Below, one piece after another: positions 45,212 through 56,883 of a stretch of 64,000 nt of DNA. The notes below the pieces were generated by a model, which ran no database searches, was not told where the DNA came from, and saw nothing but the letters and a program-made list of their open reading frames with translations. The position numbers and the translations under genes were made by a program. The stretch covers positions 19,218,501-19,282,500 of the forward strand of contig CM072863.1 in the NCBI GenBank assembly GCA_036937835.1, given 5' to 3'. Positions within the stretch are counted from its first letter, which is position 1. Every line of letters starts with the position of its first letter. This DNA comes from Pampus argenteus (Eukaryota > Chordata > Actinopteri > Scombriformes > Stromateidae).

Positions 45212-46385
45212 TTCAACACTTTGCATTGGTTTGATTCCATCTATGGTGGGAGGGATGTTGGGATTTTTGGGCGGGTGTATTTTTAGGGGGTTTAGAGGTT
45301 ATATAATATCATGGTAATGTGTCTTTCCATCATTCAATGCTGTTATTGATGTTGCATCTTTTTCTTCTCTCTCTCTTTTTGTTTTTTTGTCTTTAAACTG
45401 ATCAGACCTCATGCCCATGCTGTTGAGATTCTGTGTGGTCAGCACTTGATGATGAATGTTTATGTTTTCCTTTCATGTTGTTCTTTAAAACACACACACA
45501 TATGAAGCCGAATGTCTGATACCAAGTAGTATTTTTCTGTCATTTATTCCGCAATCTTCAAAAAAAAACTCACCATTCTGACATGTAGCCCGACTCCTCA
45601 CCTCCTCCCTCCTTCCTTTTCCTTCTGCTCATGAAGTCCATCGGCAATGCACTACTCATAATGAAGGCTCTCTCCACGCATCAATGAAGTTTAATTTAAG
45701 ATGCGAATGAATGACAGAGAAATCATGCAGGTTATGATTTATCCTTATGAAATTATTCTTTAAAACAGCCTCTCACGGCCGAGCATGTTGAGCTGCAACA
45801 GAATTTCTGATCACTTACAAGCTCCGGGTTTTTTAAAGGAAAATGTAAAATGTCAGGTGTGCACCGGCGAGATAATGATTTAGACCAACTAATTGTGATT
45901 CCTGAACACAACTGTCATTGTTAATCAAATGTGTCGAGTTTTCCACACTGTAATTTCATTCAGTCCAGGCCGCGCTTGAAGATAAACGTGCATTCCCTGT
46001 AGTTTTATTTGTATCACGCGCATGACTAGTTTTAAGTTTTAGTGAGTTGTTAATAATTGCACACCAGATGAAACGCTGGTTTTTCTTTCATCAAGGGGAA
46101 AAGTCCCGACACTTGCAATAACACCTAAACATTGCACATTCCAGCATTTGACAAGCCATCGCAAAGGCCTAAACATCCAGGACATACCATTTAGAGAATG
46201 TGGATACCTCAACGTTCAGCCAAAATTGAAGTGAGTGGAGTCCATATAGCAAAATTCCAGCGGTGGTAAATTTTAAAGAAACCATGAATTTCAAGACTGC
46301 AATCAACCACTTCTTTTAATTTATTATTAGTATTTTATTTTTTTTTGTTTGTTGATGACGTGTTTAAATATCTTGTTCTGTGACT

Positions 46386-46393
46386 ACCAAAGA
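46386..46393 (+). promoter_or_regulatory. foxp1: miR-9 8-mer seed match (ACCAAAGA) in the 3' UTR
   Basis: A full 8-mer site for miR-9. A second seed match, ACCAAAG, is 164 nt downstream at 46557-46563. miR-9 tuning of FoxP1 in spinal motor neurons is known in birds and mammals, so a paired site in a fish 3' UTR is plausible. Confidence 0.5.
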
Positions 46394-46556
46394 TAAACTA
46401 CAAAGTCAATGTTGTGTGTGTTCCATGCAATAGCAGACAAGGCCAAATATCTCTCCTCCATTCTCTCCCATTGGGTGATCAGCTGTGTCCAGCCAATGGC
46501 AGATTGAATCGAGAGAAAAGCTCCTAAAACTGGTGTTTTCATTCATTTTTATAAAA

Positions 46557-46563
46557 ACCAAAG
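46557..46563 (+). promoter_or_regulatory. foxp1: miR-9 7-mer seed match (ACCAAAG)
   Basis: Second miR-9-type seed in the same 3' UTR, near the 8-mer at 46386. Confidence 0.4.
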
Positions 46564-47923
46564 GGGGTGTCTTGAACAGGACAGCTGCAGTAATGTTTGC
46601 AGTGACCAAAACTGAATGGGAGGCGCTGACAGTCTGACTACATTATGACCAAATTAGGGAAACGTTTTGTCTTTGGGCCAGTGAGTTTTGGTCAGGAGCC
46701 GATTTGTGTGCAGCGTAAAGGGTATGTAGATAAAAGTAGATGAATAAAAAATAAAAAAACTATACTGGTAAATGGAAAAGCTTTGCAGAGAACAATGTGA
46801 AACGGATTCTATACTCGGACTGGACCACACAATGATTCAATGTTTCTCTTCTTTTCTTCCTTTTCCATTTGTATCCTTTTTAAATGATTGTATGCCACTT
46901 TTTTTTTAGGGGTTTTAGCTTGACGGGATTCCGCTGTTCTTTGTTAAGATTGACGTTATGATTGTGTTTTAGTTTCTGTCAACTTATTACTTTTTATATT
47001 AAAAAAAAAAACAAAACACTCCTGTCAACTAATAAGCTGGGTACAAGGTACTTTATGGCAGTTATTGTTATTATTATTTTCTAAGTTCACAGCTCATTAA
47101 CTAAAAAGGAAAAGGGCAATCTGTGGTTTCCAGAAGATGTATTTAATATCCAGGCAGCTGTGGGATGGGTCAGTAACAACCAGGCTAGGACCGTGAGAAC
47201 AGGGCCGAGCTCATCCGCAAACCCCCAGTTTCTGGCTGGTTTGTTTGGTATTCAAAAAGGAGGAAAAGCGCTGGTAGACGAGAACATTCTCAGCATGTGT
47301 AGCTTGACATTACTAAAGATAACAGCATGAGAAAACCGTTAGTACGCATACCTCAGTTCAAACCTATAGGGAATGATTAAATTAAATGAAAGAAAAAAAC
47401 AAACAAACATTTCACTCAGTTGCACTTAGTTGTCTATGTCTTGCATGTTGTAGTCTGATGCTGTAGAGAGAAAATGACAAAAAGAAAATGAAATTAGAGC
47501 TTGTTTATCTTAAAGGTTTCATCTTTTTTGTTTTTGTTTTTTTGTTTGCCAAACCAATCCAAACCTCAGGCCTACTGTTCATGGAAATATCATCCAGCTG
47601 TGTGTGGCACCACTCATCCTGTCAAAGTCTGTTCTCTGATGGGTTGTTTTGAGGGCGTTCCAATATTAGGTTGTACATACATGTCAGTATAGCCTTTGTC
47701 TTTTCCTGTCCTTTACTCACTCTCTCTCTCTCTCTCTCTCACACGCTCTCTCCTCTCTCTGTTTCTGTTTTTTTTTTTTTTAAGATCAAAAAATACATTT
47801 GTGTTATGATGTTTGCTTTATCGCAACTGCTTTGTATTAACTATGAAATAGCTATGAGAAAAACTGCTGTATGTATTGGAATAGCAAACTGTGCTGCAAA
47901 TGTATTTTACTTAGTAATCCTTG

Positions 47924-47927
<4 letters not shown>

Positions 47928-47956
<29 letters not shown>

Positions 47957-47979
47957 AAGAAGAAGAAAAAAAAAAAAAT
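47928..47979. repeat. A-rich / (GAA)n tract
   Basis: About 27 consecutive A, four GAA units and another A run, within the presumed 3' UTR. It could cause internal oligo-dT priming and false 3' ends in cDNA data. Confidence 0.93.
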
Positions 47980-48173
47980 CACATCATCCACGCAGATATC
48001 TGGGTGAGCTGGGCAGGGGCAGGCTGGGGGGGAGATTATCCCCGATTTTGGATTTTAAACTGTAATATAGAAAACAGACTTTTCTCTGTTATCATTGACC
48101 TAAGCATTTTGTACAGATTTTTTTTCCCTCTTTGTGTTAAGCTGTTTTTGATACTTCCTTTTGATGGTCCAAC

Positions 48174-48180
48174 CACTGCC
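48174..48180 (+). promoter_or_regulatory. foxp1: miR-34 type seed match (CACTGCC), second copy
   Basis: Same 7-mer as at 45205. It lies in the distal UTR, so only transcripts ending near 49.1 kb would carry it. Confidence 0.4.
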
Positions 48181-49108
48181 TTCTGTGGCTGTATGTTAAA
48201 GATTACTGCTCTGAGAAAAGGGCAGACAGGTATATTTCCTCTACAAGACGGAGATATCTTGCATGACTAATCCCAGGGTCACAGAGATGGGGGTGGGTGG
48301 GGGTAAAATATGGTTTAAGTGGTCAGTAATAATACAAGGGTGTATCAATCTAATGATATTTTATATGAAATTAATAGGAAAAAGAAGAAAAATATGCAGT
48401 GCCAAGATGTAAAGAATATTGTTAAATGCTGTCTTTTTTTTTTTTTTTTTTTCAAAGAAATTTCATTCACTCGCACATCAAAGATGTTTCCTCATCAATG
48501 TCATGTAGTTTAGACACACGCCTCGTTTTGTTCGGCATCAAGATATTTATATTTCTTATCTCAAGGGTCATTGTAAATGAGTCAAACCAAGCACAGCAGG
48601 CGGACACAGGTCAAAGGTGAGACGCTGCAGGAGGCTCGGACTGTGACGTCTTGCAAACTGCGGCCGTGCGGCATCAGATTCCCAACATCACACTGAGCTA
48701 AAACACCATTGTTTCATCCATCACCAACCATCCAGCCGGCTGTCATTCCGTCCCCCCTCTTTCTCTCTCTCTCACATCACACTTTGGGTGTTTTTTTTCC
48801 AGATGGAGGGGTAGGGAGGGTGGAGGGGTGGGACGGGGTTGAGGGGGGTGTGCAGCCCAGGAGCTGTCACAGTGCTCTCATCTTGCAGCAGCTTGTCGTT
48901 CTTTTTCTTTCTTTTTTTTTGTTTTTTTGTTTTATTTCTTTGAAGATGTACTCTGTAGTTTCTTTTTTCCTGTTTTTTTTTTTATAGAGAAATATTATTG
49001 CTCATCACTTCCATCAGTCTGTAACCTCCTCATCATTCCTCGTCTGTCTCATGCAGACCACTCTGTTGTAGTCAGTGGCGATGACTGACGTGAGCATTCT
49101 AAACATGC

Positions 49109-49114
49109 AATAAA
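49109..49114 (+). terminator. foxp1: Candidate distal poly(A) signal of foxp1
   Basis: AATAAA in GCAATAAAATGC, followed within 40 nt by TG/TT-rich sequence. No better signal lies between it and the stop codon in a non-A-rich context. Confidence 0.5.
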
Positions 49115-51179
49115 ATGCTGGTTGTTCAGAACGTTTCCTCGAGCCTCTCATTGTATCTGTTCTCTCACATTTTTATTGTATCACGTGAACTCCGGTGTTG
49201 ACAGATGAAAGGTTTAATTTAAAGTTAAGTACACACTGTTTCTTATCTTGACTCATACACGGAGGATGCCTTTTTTTTTTTTTTTTTTTTTACAGCATTT
49301 GTTACTTTTAATATCACAAAATGCAGACCTTTTGTTTAGCTGCCATCTACTGTAAAGGCAATCAATGCATCAAAAGTTGTAAGAATACATTTTTTGAGTG
49401 GTAGAATCACATTAACGTATTACTAGCTATTATATTAGCAGTCACGGAACAGCTTTTACAACTTTAAAACCCCTCGCAGCACTGCTTTCTTTATTATTTC
49501 ACCCTGCAGAACAGTCAAACAGACCTGTGTTTGTCATTTGCTGCCTGACTCTCAGCTCAGCCTCAACGTTAAATTATATCATAATTAAAAAGAGACAGTT
49601 AAACTGTCTTTTCCTAACAGCAATTTAGGTAACTGCATTTGATAAGCTATAAATTGTAACAGCATTAAAAATTCCAGAAATAATAGCGATATGGATTTGG
49701 TGACAGGAGCTAATGCTGATGACCAAGACTTGCTTTTTAACGACAGAGGCGCAGGTCATGTTGGCCACTAAACAGGAGACAGAGATCAAGTCTAAGCACT
49801 TTTAATCTTGTGAAACAAGCAATTACAAATAGTTGCATTGATTTGTTAAAAAGCTTTAGGTGACATAAATCGTTTCTTGCTTAGCTTATTGCTGGAAAAA
49901 CATAAATGTCAAGTGTATTATTAATTAAGGCCTTTGAAAGACAAGATTTAATGGAAACAATATAAAATCACAAGCAATCTTTCTGTAGGCAGTATTTCAC
50001 CGCACGTTCGGGATTCTTGTATGTTACGTTGTTTTCATGACGCTGGTCACAAACTGGATCAGACGGCATCAAGTTAGAGTGTGAACGCACAGCAAACGAA
50101 GGTGTTTGTGTTTAAAACTCATCACGAAGCAGAAGCTTTCACATAAATCAATCGCATAATAACTTACAGAGAGGCATTAACATATGATATTATTATAGTC
50201 CATAAAGGTGGATGAAATATGACGGGAACAGTGGGTCTTTGTAGATATATTGGTGCAGTGACATGATCAGCCAATACTGGCCTTCCACACATAAATCTGA
50301 ATTCACACCAGCACACACACACACACATGAAACGTGAAGATATTTTCTTCACTTTTTTACATTTTTTAAATAAAACAAACCATTTTTTAAATATGGTTCT
50401 GCTTTTTGAATAGCTGTAAAGAGTCAGTTCACCCAAATTATTAACAAATACATTTTTTGTCAAAATGTTTTTCATCTCTGATTCTGGATTCTTCTGCCTC
50501 AAGTAAAGGATGGACAATACTACAATATATGATTCCATTAGCAAGTATAAGCAGGGCTACAACATATGATACAGATACACTGTCAACCAACCACTGAAAA
50601 TTCATCAGGGTAATTTGTACACATATATTGTTTTCACCTCCTGACAAGCACTGAATCGACCAATCAACTAGCTTGACACGCAGGTTTGAATGAGGTGTCT
50701 TTTTGCTGAACTGGTTATAGCCAACCCTTTAACTTTATTACCATATCACTGGTAATTTTCCGCTCTAATCACGAATGCTATTCAACCCAAAGAGACACTT
50801 TATTGCTTTAACCTGCCCTACAGACGCCGTGCAGATCACCACTCGGCTTATTTACTTCTGTTAGATTGCGAAAACAAACGCGGATCGCCGCTGTTCACTT
50901 TATTCTAATTAAAGTGTGGCACAGCCTCGTCCATTCACACAAGAGCTTCAGTCAAATAGTCAAAGCTGGCAAACTCCCAACATTGCAGTGAGGTAATTAG
51001 CAGTCCTGCAGTGTTTGTTATTCATGGTTTGATGTAAAAATTTGTTTATTAAGATGGGCTGCAGGCGCTGGTGTGCAATAGACCTGCTTGTAATTAGATT
51101 CCAATTATTTGTCTGTTTCTGATATTGTAAACTGGCACTTACCACATCAGTTAAATTGACACACTGCACTGCTTGGTTT

Positions 51180-51640
51180 ACCCGGTAATTAAAATGTGTT
51201 CTGTTAATTAGATGATGACCACTTTATTCCAGGGCTCTTGTGTTTGGGCTCCTCGGCGGCTCGCTGTTTGGATCATGAGTTGCCAGACGCTTCCCTAATC
51301 AGCCCTTGTTTTGTTTCAATTACCACCTGCTGTTCAAAAGGCATGCCTCACTGCCCCCCACCCTACACACACACACACACACACACACACTCACTCACGC
51401 ACACGCATACACAACAGTACGGCGAGGTCTGCTTCACTACCGGCTCGGGCACAACAATCAGTAATTCACAGATGGGCCTGCTTTTCTCCTTTATTAGAAG
51501 GCACAGCTAGGTTTCAAAGAGAGTCCAGGCAATTAAAAAGGGAACTGAAGGAAGATGAAAGTATAAAGGTACTTATCACATCAGTTAGCGGGCCTCGTGT
51601 GAGTAGCCAATGGTAATTACGCTCATTGAGTAAATAGCTG
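51180..51640. promoter_or_regulatory. Candidate conserved noncoding element
   Basis: Homeodomain-type cores (TAATTAAAATG near 51186, TTAATTAGATGATG near 51204, CAATTACCACCTGC near 51318) lie in unique sequence interrupted by a CA microsatellite. Style resembles regulatory DNA of the FOXP1 flank. Confidence 0.3.
51365..51390. repeat. (CA)n microsatellite
   Basis: Thirteen CA units, then TCACTCACGCACACGC. Confidence 0.94.
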
Positions 51641-52639
51641 AGATGCTCAGATGTCTTCTTCTCTTGGTAACAGAGGGTTAAGGGTGGGGGAGCTGTTGGA
51701 TCCACTGATGCTTTCACTAACTGAAGATGACTAATAATATAATGCAGGTGATGGGAGCTGAATGTGGATGCTGTATTGGGTAAAGTTTCACTCCCTGGTG
51801 TTGTTATAGCAACCGAAAGTTTCTCTTTCTTTAAAACTTACTTTGAACTACGTGGGCTTATAGTCTTGCGTCAACAAATCCAGTTAAAAGACCCGAAGCA
51901 ATCGACTCTACTAACTAAGTGTTGTGAGTGTGATATTTCTCTGTGCCACTGAGCTCCATTGTCCATAAGCAACATCGTGTATATCCATGTCGTTTGCATC
52001 AGTGAGCCACACTGACATGAACATGGCTACTGTAGTTTATTTTGAGTCAATTCCTCATGGGCTTCACCGTCCTGCGGCTGGGGACACACTCACTCGTGCA
52101 CCACATGTGTATGTTTTATGTTTTATGAGATGAAGATCAAGTCTCAACACAGAGACTGGACTCGAGTGTACTAACCTGACGATGTGGAGCAGGTGTGCAG
52201 TGTGGAGAATCAGCTTGATCTTGTTCCACTTTACACAAATGACTCCCGTGATGAAGTGTAGGCTACTGCAGGTCTCCGCTTGTTTTTCAGTCCTCACTGT
52301 CTGACCTGTAGGCCTACTCACTTGCCAGCATCCAGCATCTCTGTAAGAAATGTTCGGTGTGAATAATTGACGGGATGCAAAACAACATGAATAATTACCT
52401 CTCACTCTCGCACTTTGTGTCATAGTGAATTAGCAGAGAGGACTGAGTGGCTGCTGCTGGGAGGGTTTTTAAAAAAAAAACTATAAAAAAAACTGATGAT
52501 TTATTTGTGATCAGGTGAAGAGAAGAGTGTGTTACCGGCACAAAAACAAGCTAATCAGTAGCTTGATTTATTTTACACAGCTTGCATCAGAAAGGGCTAA
52601 TGTTCCAAGACAGAACAAATGTTTCATGTAGAAAAATAA

Positions 52640-53205
52640 TTTCATTTGTAGTACAATATGAGTGTCAAAAAATGAAACCAACAGCGTCAACAACTGCAGT
52701 TCCTCGAATGGCCACTTGAGGATGGCGCCAAAAAACGAGTCAATCCTCATAGACCCCATGTTAAAATGTCACACTTTACAGCAGAAATAAACATGTTCAT
52801 AGCCTGGTACAAAAAACCTTTTTGGTCTCTATAGCTAATTTCTGAATTTCTGCCGGGGTTGAATTTTACGTGTTTTCAGTTCGTGAAAGTCAACCGTAAC
52901 ATTTTGGTAGCTTAAAAACTCTTTTTTCAGGAAGCATATTTGGTCTGTCTGTTTTTTTGCTAGCCAAAATTAGCATTAGCATTACTGTTATCACAGTTAA
53001 CCATAGTCTGTAAATGCACCGTGATAACCAAGCTAGCAGCTAGCATTAGGCTCAACTCCAACCTTTTGTCCAAATATGGTCACTTCTGGCTTCAAAAATC
53101 CAAGATGGCAACGGCCAAAATGCAAGTTTTCAAAGCAGGAGTCCACAAACCAGAGAGTGACATCAAAGTGGTTACATGCATTATACAGTCTATGGTACAG
53201 ATGGA
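52640..53205. mobile_element. Interspersed repeat, probably a non-autonomous transposon copy of a teleost family
   Basis: Segments such as CAGTTCCTCGAATGGCCACT, AGCAGAAATAAACATGTTCA and TTATACAGTCTATGGTACAG match my recollection of a repeat widespread in percomorph fish genomes. Within it, 53001-53017 (CCATAGTCTGTAAATGC) and 53178-53195 (GCATTATACAGTCTATGG) are imperfect inverted repeats, suggesting a small inverted-repeat-bounded unit. There is no coding capacity for a transposase. Outer ends are approximate and the class is uncertain. Confidence 0.6.
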
Positions 53206-53250
53206 AAAGTGGTGCCAATATTTTTAATTCCAACTGTCAAAGCATCTACA

Positions 53251-53283
53251 AAAAAAAAAATATATATATATATATATATAAAA
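53251..53283. repeat. A run plus (TA)n
   Basis: Ten A then about ten TA units, just beyond the interspersed repeat. Confidence 0.92.
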
Positions 53284-53859
53284 TACATGTAATGGTCATA
53301 AATCATCTTTAACTACACAGTCCATTATATGAACTAAAGTCACACACAATAAACACGTTTTATTTTTTCCTTTTAGAAGCATCGCTCCTGTAAATGTAAA
53401 TTGTAGTTTTTGTGATTCTCTGACAGAAAGGGGTATTATTATGAACTGCAGATAGCTTTCACTGCCAACAGCCAGGAAGTCTATTCACATCCACCCTGCT
53501 CTGATTCCTATATGGGCTTTCTCTCCTTCCCCTGTGAATTTAATGCTTTTTTTTTTTTTACCCCCCTCCTTTTTTCTTTGTAAAAAGCTATCATTTAAAC
53601 ATGTCATGGGTAGTGTTTACCTGCAGTGAACCTTGATTGAGGAAGCCTGTGACTTTACACTGATGCCCTCCTAATCTGTATGACTGGCATGCTAATTTCT
53701 CTGACGCTGCCATTCAAAACACAAACATGAAATGTTGGTTTTAGAACCGGGAGACCTGGTAGAGTGAATTTCAAGTGCTTATTCAAATATTTCATTAAAA
53801 TGTAAATTTTTACAACACCGTACGTCTAGCTGTGCACAAGGCATGACTTAAGAAGTTAT

Positions 53860-54120
53860 GAAGTTATAACAGCATTTCTCTCACTGATGCCAATTAACCG
53901 GTAGGGACTATTATTAATGCCCTTACCTTGTTTTATCGGCAAATAGCAGCACGCCAACAAATGCATCGCATGCAACAGGAGTTTGAGGTATTGACAGCTA
54001 AGATTGGTGAACTGGAAGAAAAAAAAAAAAGAAAAAAAGGGACAGTCAAACATGAAGCCTCCTGGAGAGTGCTGGCTAATCAATTCTCTTATCTTTGCAA
54101 AGTGCAAATGAAGTGATTAA
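53860..54120. promoter_or_regulatory. Candidate conserved noncoding element
   Basis: Unique sequence with TTATTAATGCCC near 53910 and CAAATGCATCGCATGCAAC near 53958. A frame on the + strand looks like a short coiled coil but lacks splice sites. I lean to noncoding regulatory DNA. Confidence 0.25.
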
Positions 54121-54415
54121 AATGAAAGTTATGCAAAAGAGAGGAGTGAAAGTGAATTGTAAACGAGTCAGAGGGCCACACGGCTCGCTGCTGCCGGACA
54201 TACAGAAGACATGTTAAATAATGTTGCTTCCATACCAGAGTGAAGAAAGTCTATTATCTATAATAATCTAAATTTGTTACAAGCAACAAACACCTGATTA
54301 TATACGAATGAATGAATATTCCATGTTGAAATTTAAATACCTCTGAAATATTTCACTTTGAAAAGCATATATCTGAATTTATGTATGTTGTTCTTGGAAT
54401 TCCCTAAAGAAGGGA

Positions 54416-54417
<2 letters not shown>

Positions 54418-54451
<34 letters not shown>
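54418..54451. repeat. (ATA)n trinucleotide repeat
   Basis: About eleven ATA/AAT units. Intergenic. Confidence 0.94.
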
Positions 54452-55688
54452 GATATTTAATTGGGTTAACAAAACCCAGGTTGAAAAATTCAAGTGGGTT
54501 GCCAGTAGATGTCTTCGCAGGTCAGAAATGTTGGATCAAATCCAAAATGGACCTGTGAAAAGCTTAACCCAACCTGACATGCACACATTAATTTTGCACT
54601 ATTAAATTAAAGAGCAGCCACAGTGGAGAAGAGCGTCAGAAGAGAGTCATGGAAACTAATTCCAAATATAATTTGTTTTTATGCTTCACAGACTAATTGA
54701 AAGTCCTATTTCACCTTCTGGCCTCACAATAAAATGTTCTGTAGCCAGCTGGACGATACATAAACAGCAAGATGACACTTTTCTAACTGATTTTTTTTTT
54801 ATTTTTTTTTATCTGTTAATCCAAAATTCCAAAAAGTCATCTTTATTATTTATTTTTTTGGCTCAGAGACCCTGACATGATTAAACAGAAGTAGGATTTG
54901 GACCTGGGCAAGAATGTGATTATATATATAAAAAAACACACACAAAAAAAGACAGTGTTTTCTTTTAAAAAGTAATGTTGTGAAGGGTTGTGCATCAGTT
55001 TGGAGCCTGATCTCAGTAAATATGCTGCAGCTTGAAGGAAATGTGTTTAATGAAGTCACGATAAACAGTAAAATCACCCGCAAGGCTTTCTTTTGTTGAT
55101 CGGTTATTTCTCACTTTAATATATGTTTTGTGCCAAAAAGATGAATCAATAAATAAACAGTATCATGTTGACTTTGAGGGTGTCTATCTGTCTCATGTTT
55201 GCCGTTTCCCCGACACGATCAGGGGCTGAAGCATACTGTAAGCACAAAAAGGAGCCTCTGGGTTCACACCGCCAGCGGTTCTTTTTTTTTATTTCTTTAT
55301 TTATCCTCTCATTTTTTAACTTGCGTAGGGGGGGGGAGAAGACAAAATGGTTGCAGGTGGTGATGAAAATAAGAGCCATCCATCATTATTTATTAGGCAT
55401 GAAAAAGATACACAATAATGTAATTTAATCTCTCAGCAGACAATTATTTCCACATATTGATAACGCAATGCGAAAAGTGCCATGAATCCTAATATGATGT
55501 TTGCTTTTTATTGGTGTATGATACAACCAGAACAAATAATGTAATTGTATCAGGGAGAAAATGTGATTATTTGCACATGCTAACATTATAATACCAATCT
55601 GCCGCAGACAATGGTATCATATTATTTTGCTGTGCTTAACTAGTTACAATTTGCATTAACTTATTATGGCTGTGTGGCAATAAAGGCA

Positions 55689-55711
55689 TCTCTCTCTCTC
55701 TCTCTCTCTCT
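55689..55711. repeat. (TC)n microsatellite
   Basis: Eleven TC units. Intergenic. Confidence 0.93.
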
Positions 55712-56039
55712 ATCCCTCTGCTCTCTTCTTAGTTTCATTACAGCTCTGTGAACATTTTGGACCAGCCTTCATGATTTCTGATTTGAGGAAGCAAAGTTTT
55801 ACATGGAGTTTTAACTGGAATTTAATATGATTTCCTTTTCCTGCTCTGTGCTCTGTGCTATATCCTTTTATCTATTTATTTTCTTGCAGCTGTAATCCAA
55901 GCGGCGTCAATCCTCATCCAGGCCAGACTGTGGTTAAAGAAACATGACACAATAGACACAATTACCATGCAAATGATAGAGCAGGAAACAAAAACACCTT
56001 CTTTTTTTTTTTTTTTTTTTCCATTAAAAAGTAAAATGC

Positions 56040-56420
56040 TTTAAATATTTGCATATAGGTGCGCTGATTTGGTTATTCACAATTTCGGGATGATTAACAT
56101 TAATGGAGGAGCGGCTTGATGCGCCAACTGTCAGGCCACATCAGGCCACCTCTGTAACCTCCCCTATGTTTTGCACGGCGAGGCGTTCACGCCATAGTGA
56201 ACTAATGACCCAGTCGGCCTGTGTAAAATTAGACCGTGCGTCTACACAAGTGTCTTTCTGACATTATGAAAATGTTTTATTGATGACTCATTATTAGCAG
56301 TCCAGGAGTGAGGTGAGTTTGATCCACCCAGAAGATGCAAAGTGTAATAATAATAATGCCTGCTTAATTATTAATACCCCAAACGCTAATCCATCTCTGC
56401 AGAGAATATGTACATATTTT
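56040..56420. promoter_or_regulatory. Candidate conserved noncoding element with a POU octamer
   Basis: Contains ATTTGCAT (56047-56054), GATTAACATTAATGG near 56091, GATGACTCATTATTAGCAG near 56283 (AP-1-like TGACTCA) and TAATTATTAATAC near 56366. Repeat-free apart from a short AAT run. Inferred from motif density only. Confidence 0.32.
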
Positions 56421-56837
56421 AGTGTCTCATTTGAATTTTTGCAACAAACACACACACCTAAAAACCATTAGAGGGACATGGTAATGACAGGTTTAAATGG
56501 GCTGATTTTTTAAGAATTAATGTGTTACTTCTACTGCACGGCCCGAGCTGAAAGAAAGAGGTCTTCCTGTTTATTCTGTTTGATTCGGAACGCACGCAGC
56601 GTCCCACTGCACGTCCCCGTAGAGAGACGAGCAGAGCACACACTGTGTGAAGGCGTCATTTTGCACCGGAGGCTAGAGGAGTGTTTGCAAGTCATTAGTG
56701 GTTTGTAAATGATATTTGTTCCCATGTGACATATCATTTGAAATGGTTTTCTAATAATAACACCCACTGATAATAAAATAAGAGGGCCCTCATGTTGTGA
56801 TTATGCTTTTCATAAATTTGGTTTGGAGGGGAAAAAA

Positions 56838-56883
56838 AGGGGATCGAGGGGGGGTGGTAGGCGGGGGGAAGTGGGGGGGGGGG
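56838..56883 (+). repeat. Guanine-run tract with G-quadruplex potential
   Basis: Four or more runs of at least four G separated by short loops (GGGG, GGGGGGG, GGGGGG, and an eleven-G run at 56873-56883). Such spacing satisfies the usual intramolecular quadruplex rule on the + strand. Confidence 0.7.

Larger units (their letters stand above)
44654..49135 (+). other. foxp1: Probable 3' UTR of foxp1 (about 4.5 kb)
   Basis: Begins after TAA. The best poly(A) signal is AATAAA at 49109-49114, followed by a TG/T-rich stretch. Earlier AATAAA pairs at 46743-46755 and ATTAAA at 44894 could give shorter ends. Mammalian FOXP1 also has a multi-kilobase 3' UTR. It contains candidate miR-9 and miR-34 sites, a PUM-type TGTACATA at 47672-47679, CT and GT runs, A-rich tracts at 47928-47979 and several T tracts. 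The 199-codon open frame inside (47671-48270) is low-complexity chance sequence. Confidence 0.6.
49136..52640. other. Intergenic region downstream of foxp1
   Basis: No gene is recognised. It contains a T run near 49270, a CA microsatellite at 51365-51390 and a regulatory-looking block at 51180-51640. The 126-codon minus frame at 50164-50544 has no domain or splice support. Confidence 0.75.
53206..56830. other. Intergenic region with possible regulatory blocks
   Basis: No gene is recognised. Contents are an ATA repeat (54418-54451), a TC run (55689-55711), a T tract near 56000, and two repeat-free blocks described separately (53860-54120 and 56040-56420). Confidence 0.75.

Noticed and set aside
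47671..48270. 199-codon + strand open frame
   Set aside because: Lies in the presumed 3' UTR and crosses CT, T and A-rich tracts; the Lys/Glu-rich middle is the A/GAA tract.
53928..54116. Short + frame resembling a coiled coil (QQMHRMQQEFEVL)
   Set aside because: No acceptor or donor fits; the charged end is an A-rich run. Treated as noncoding.
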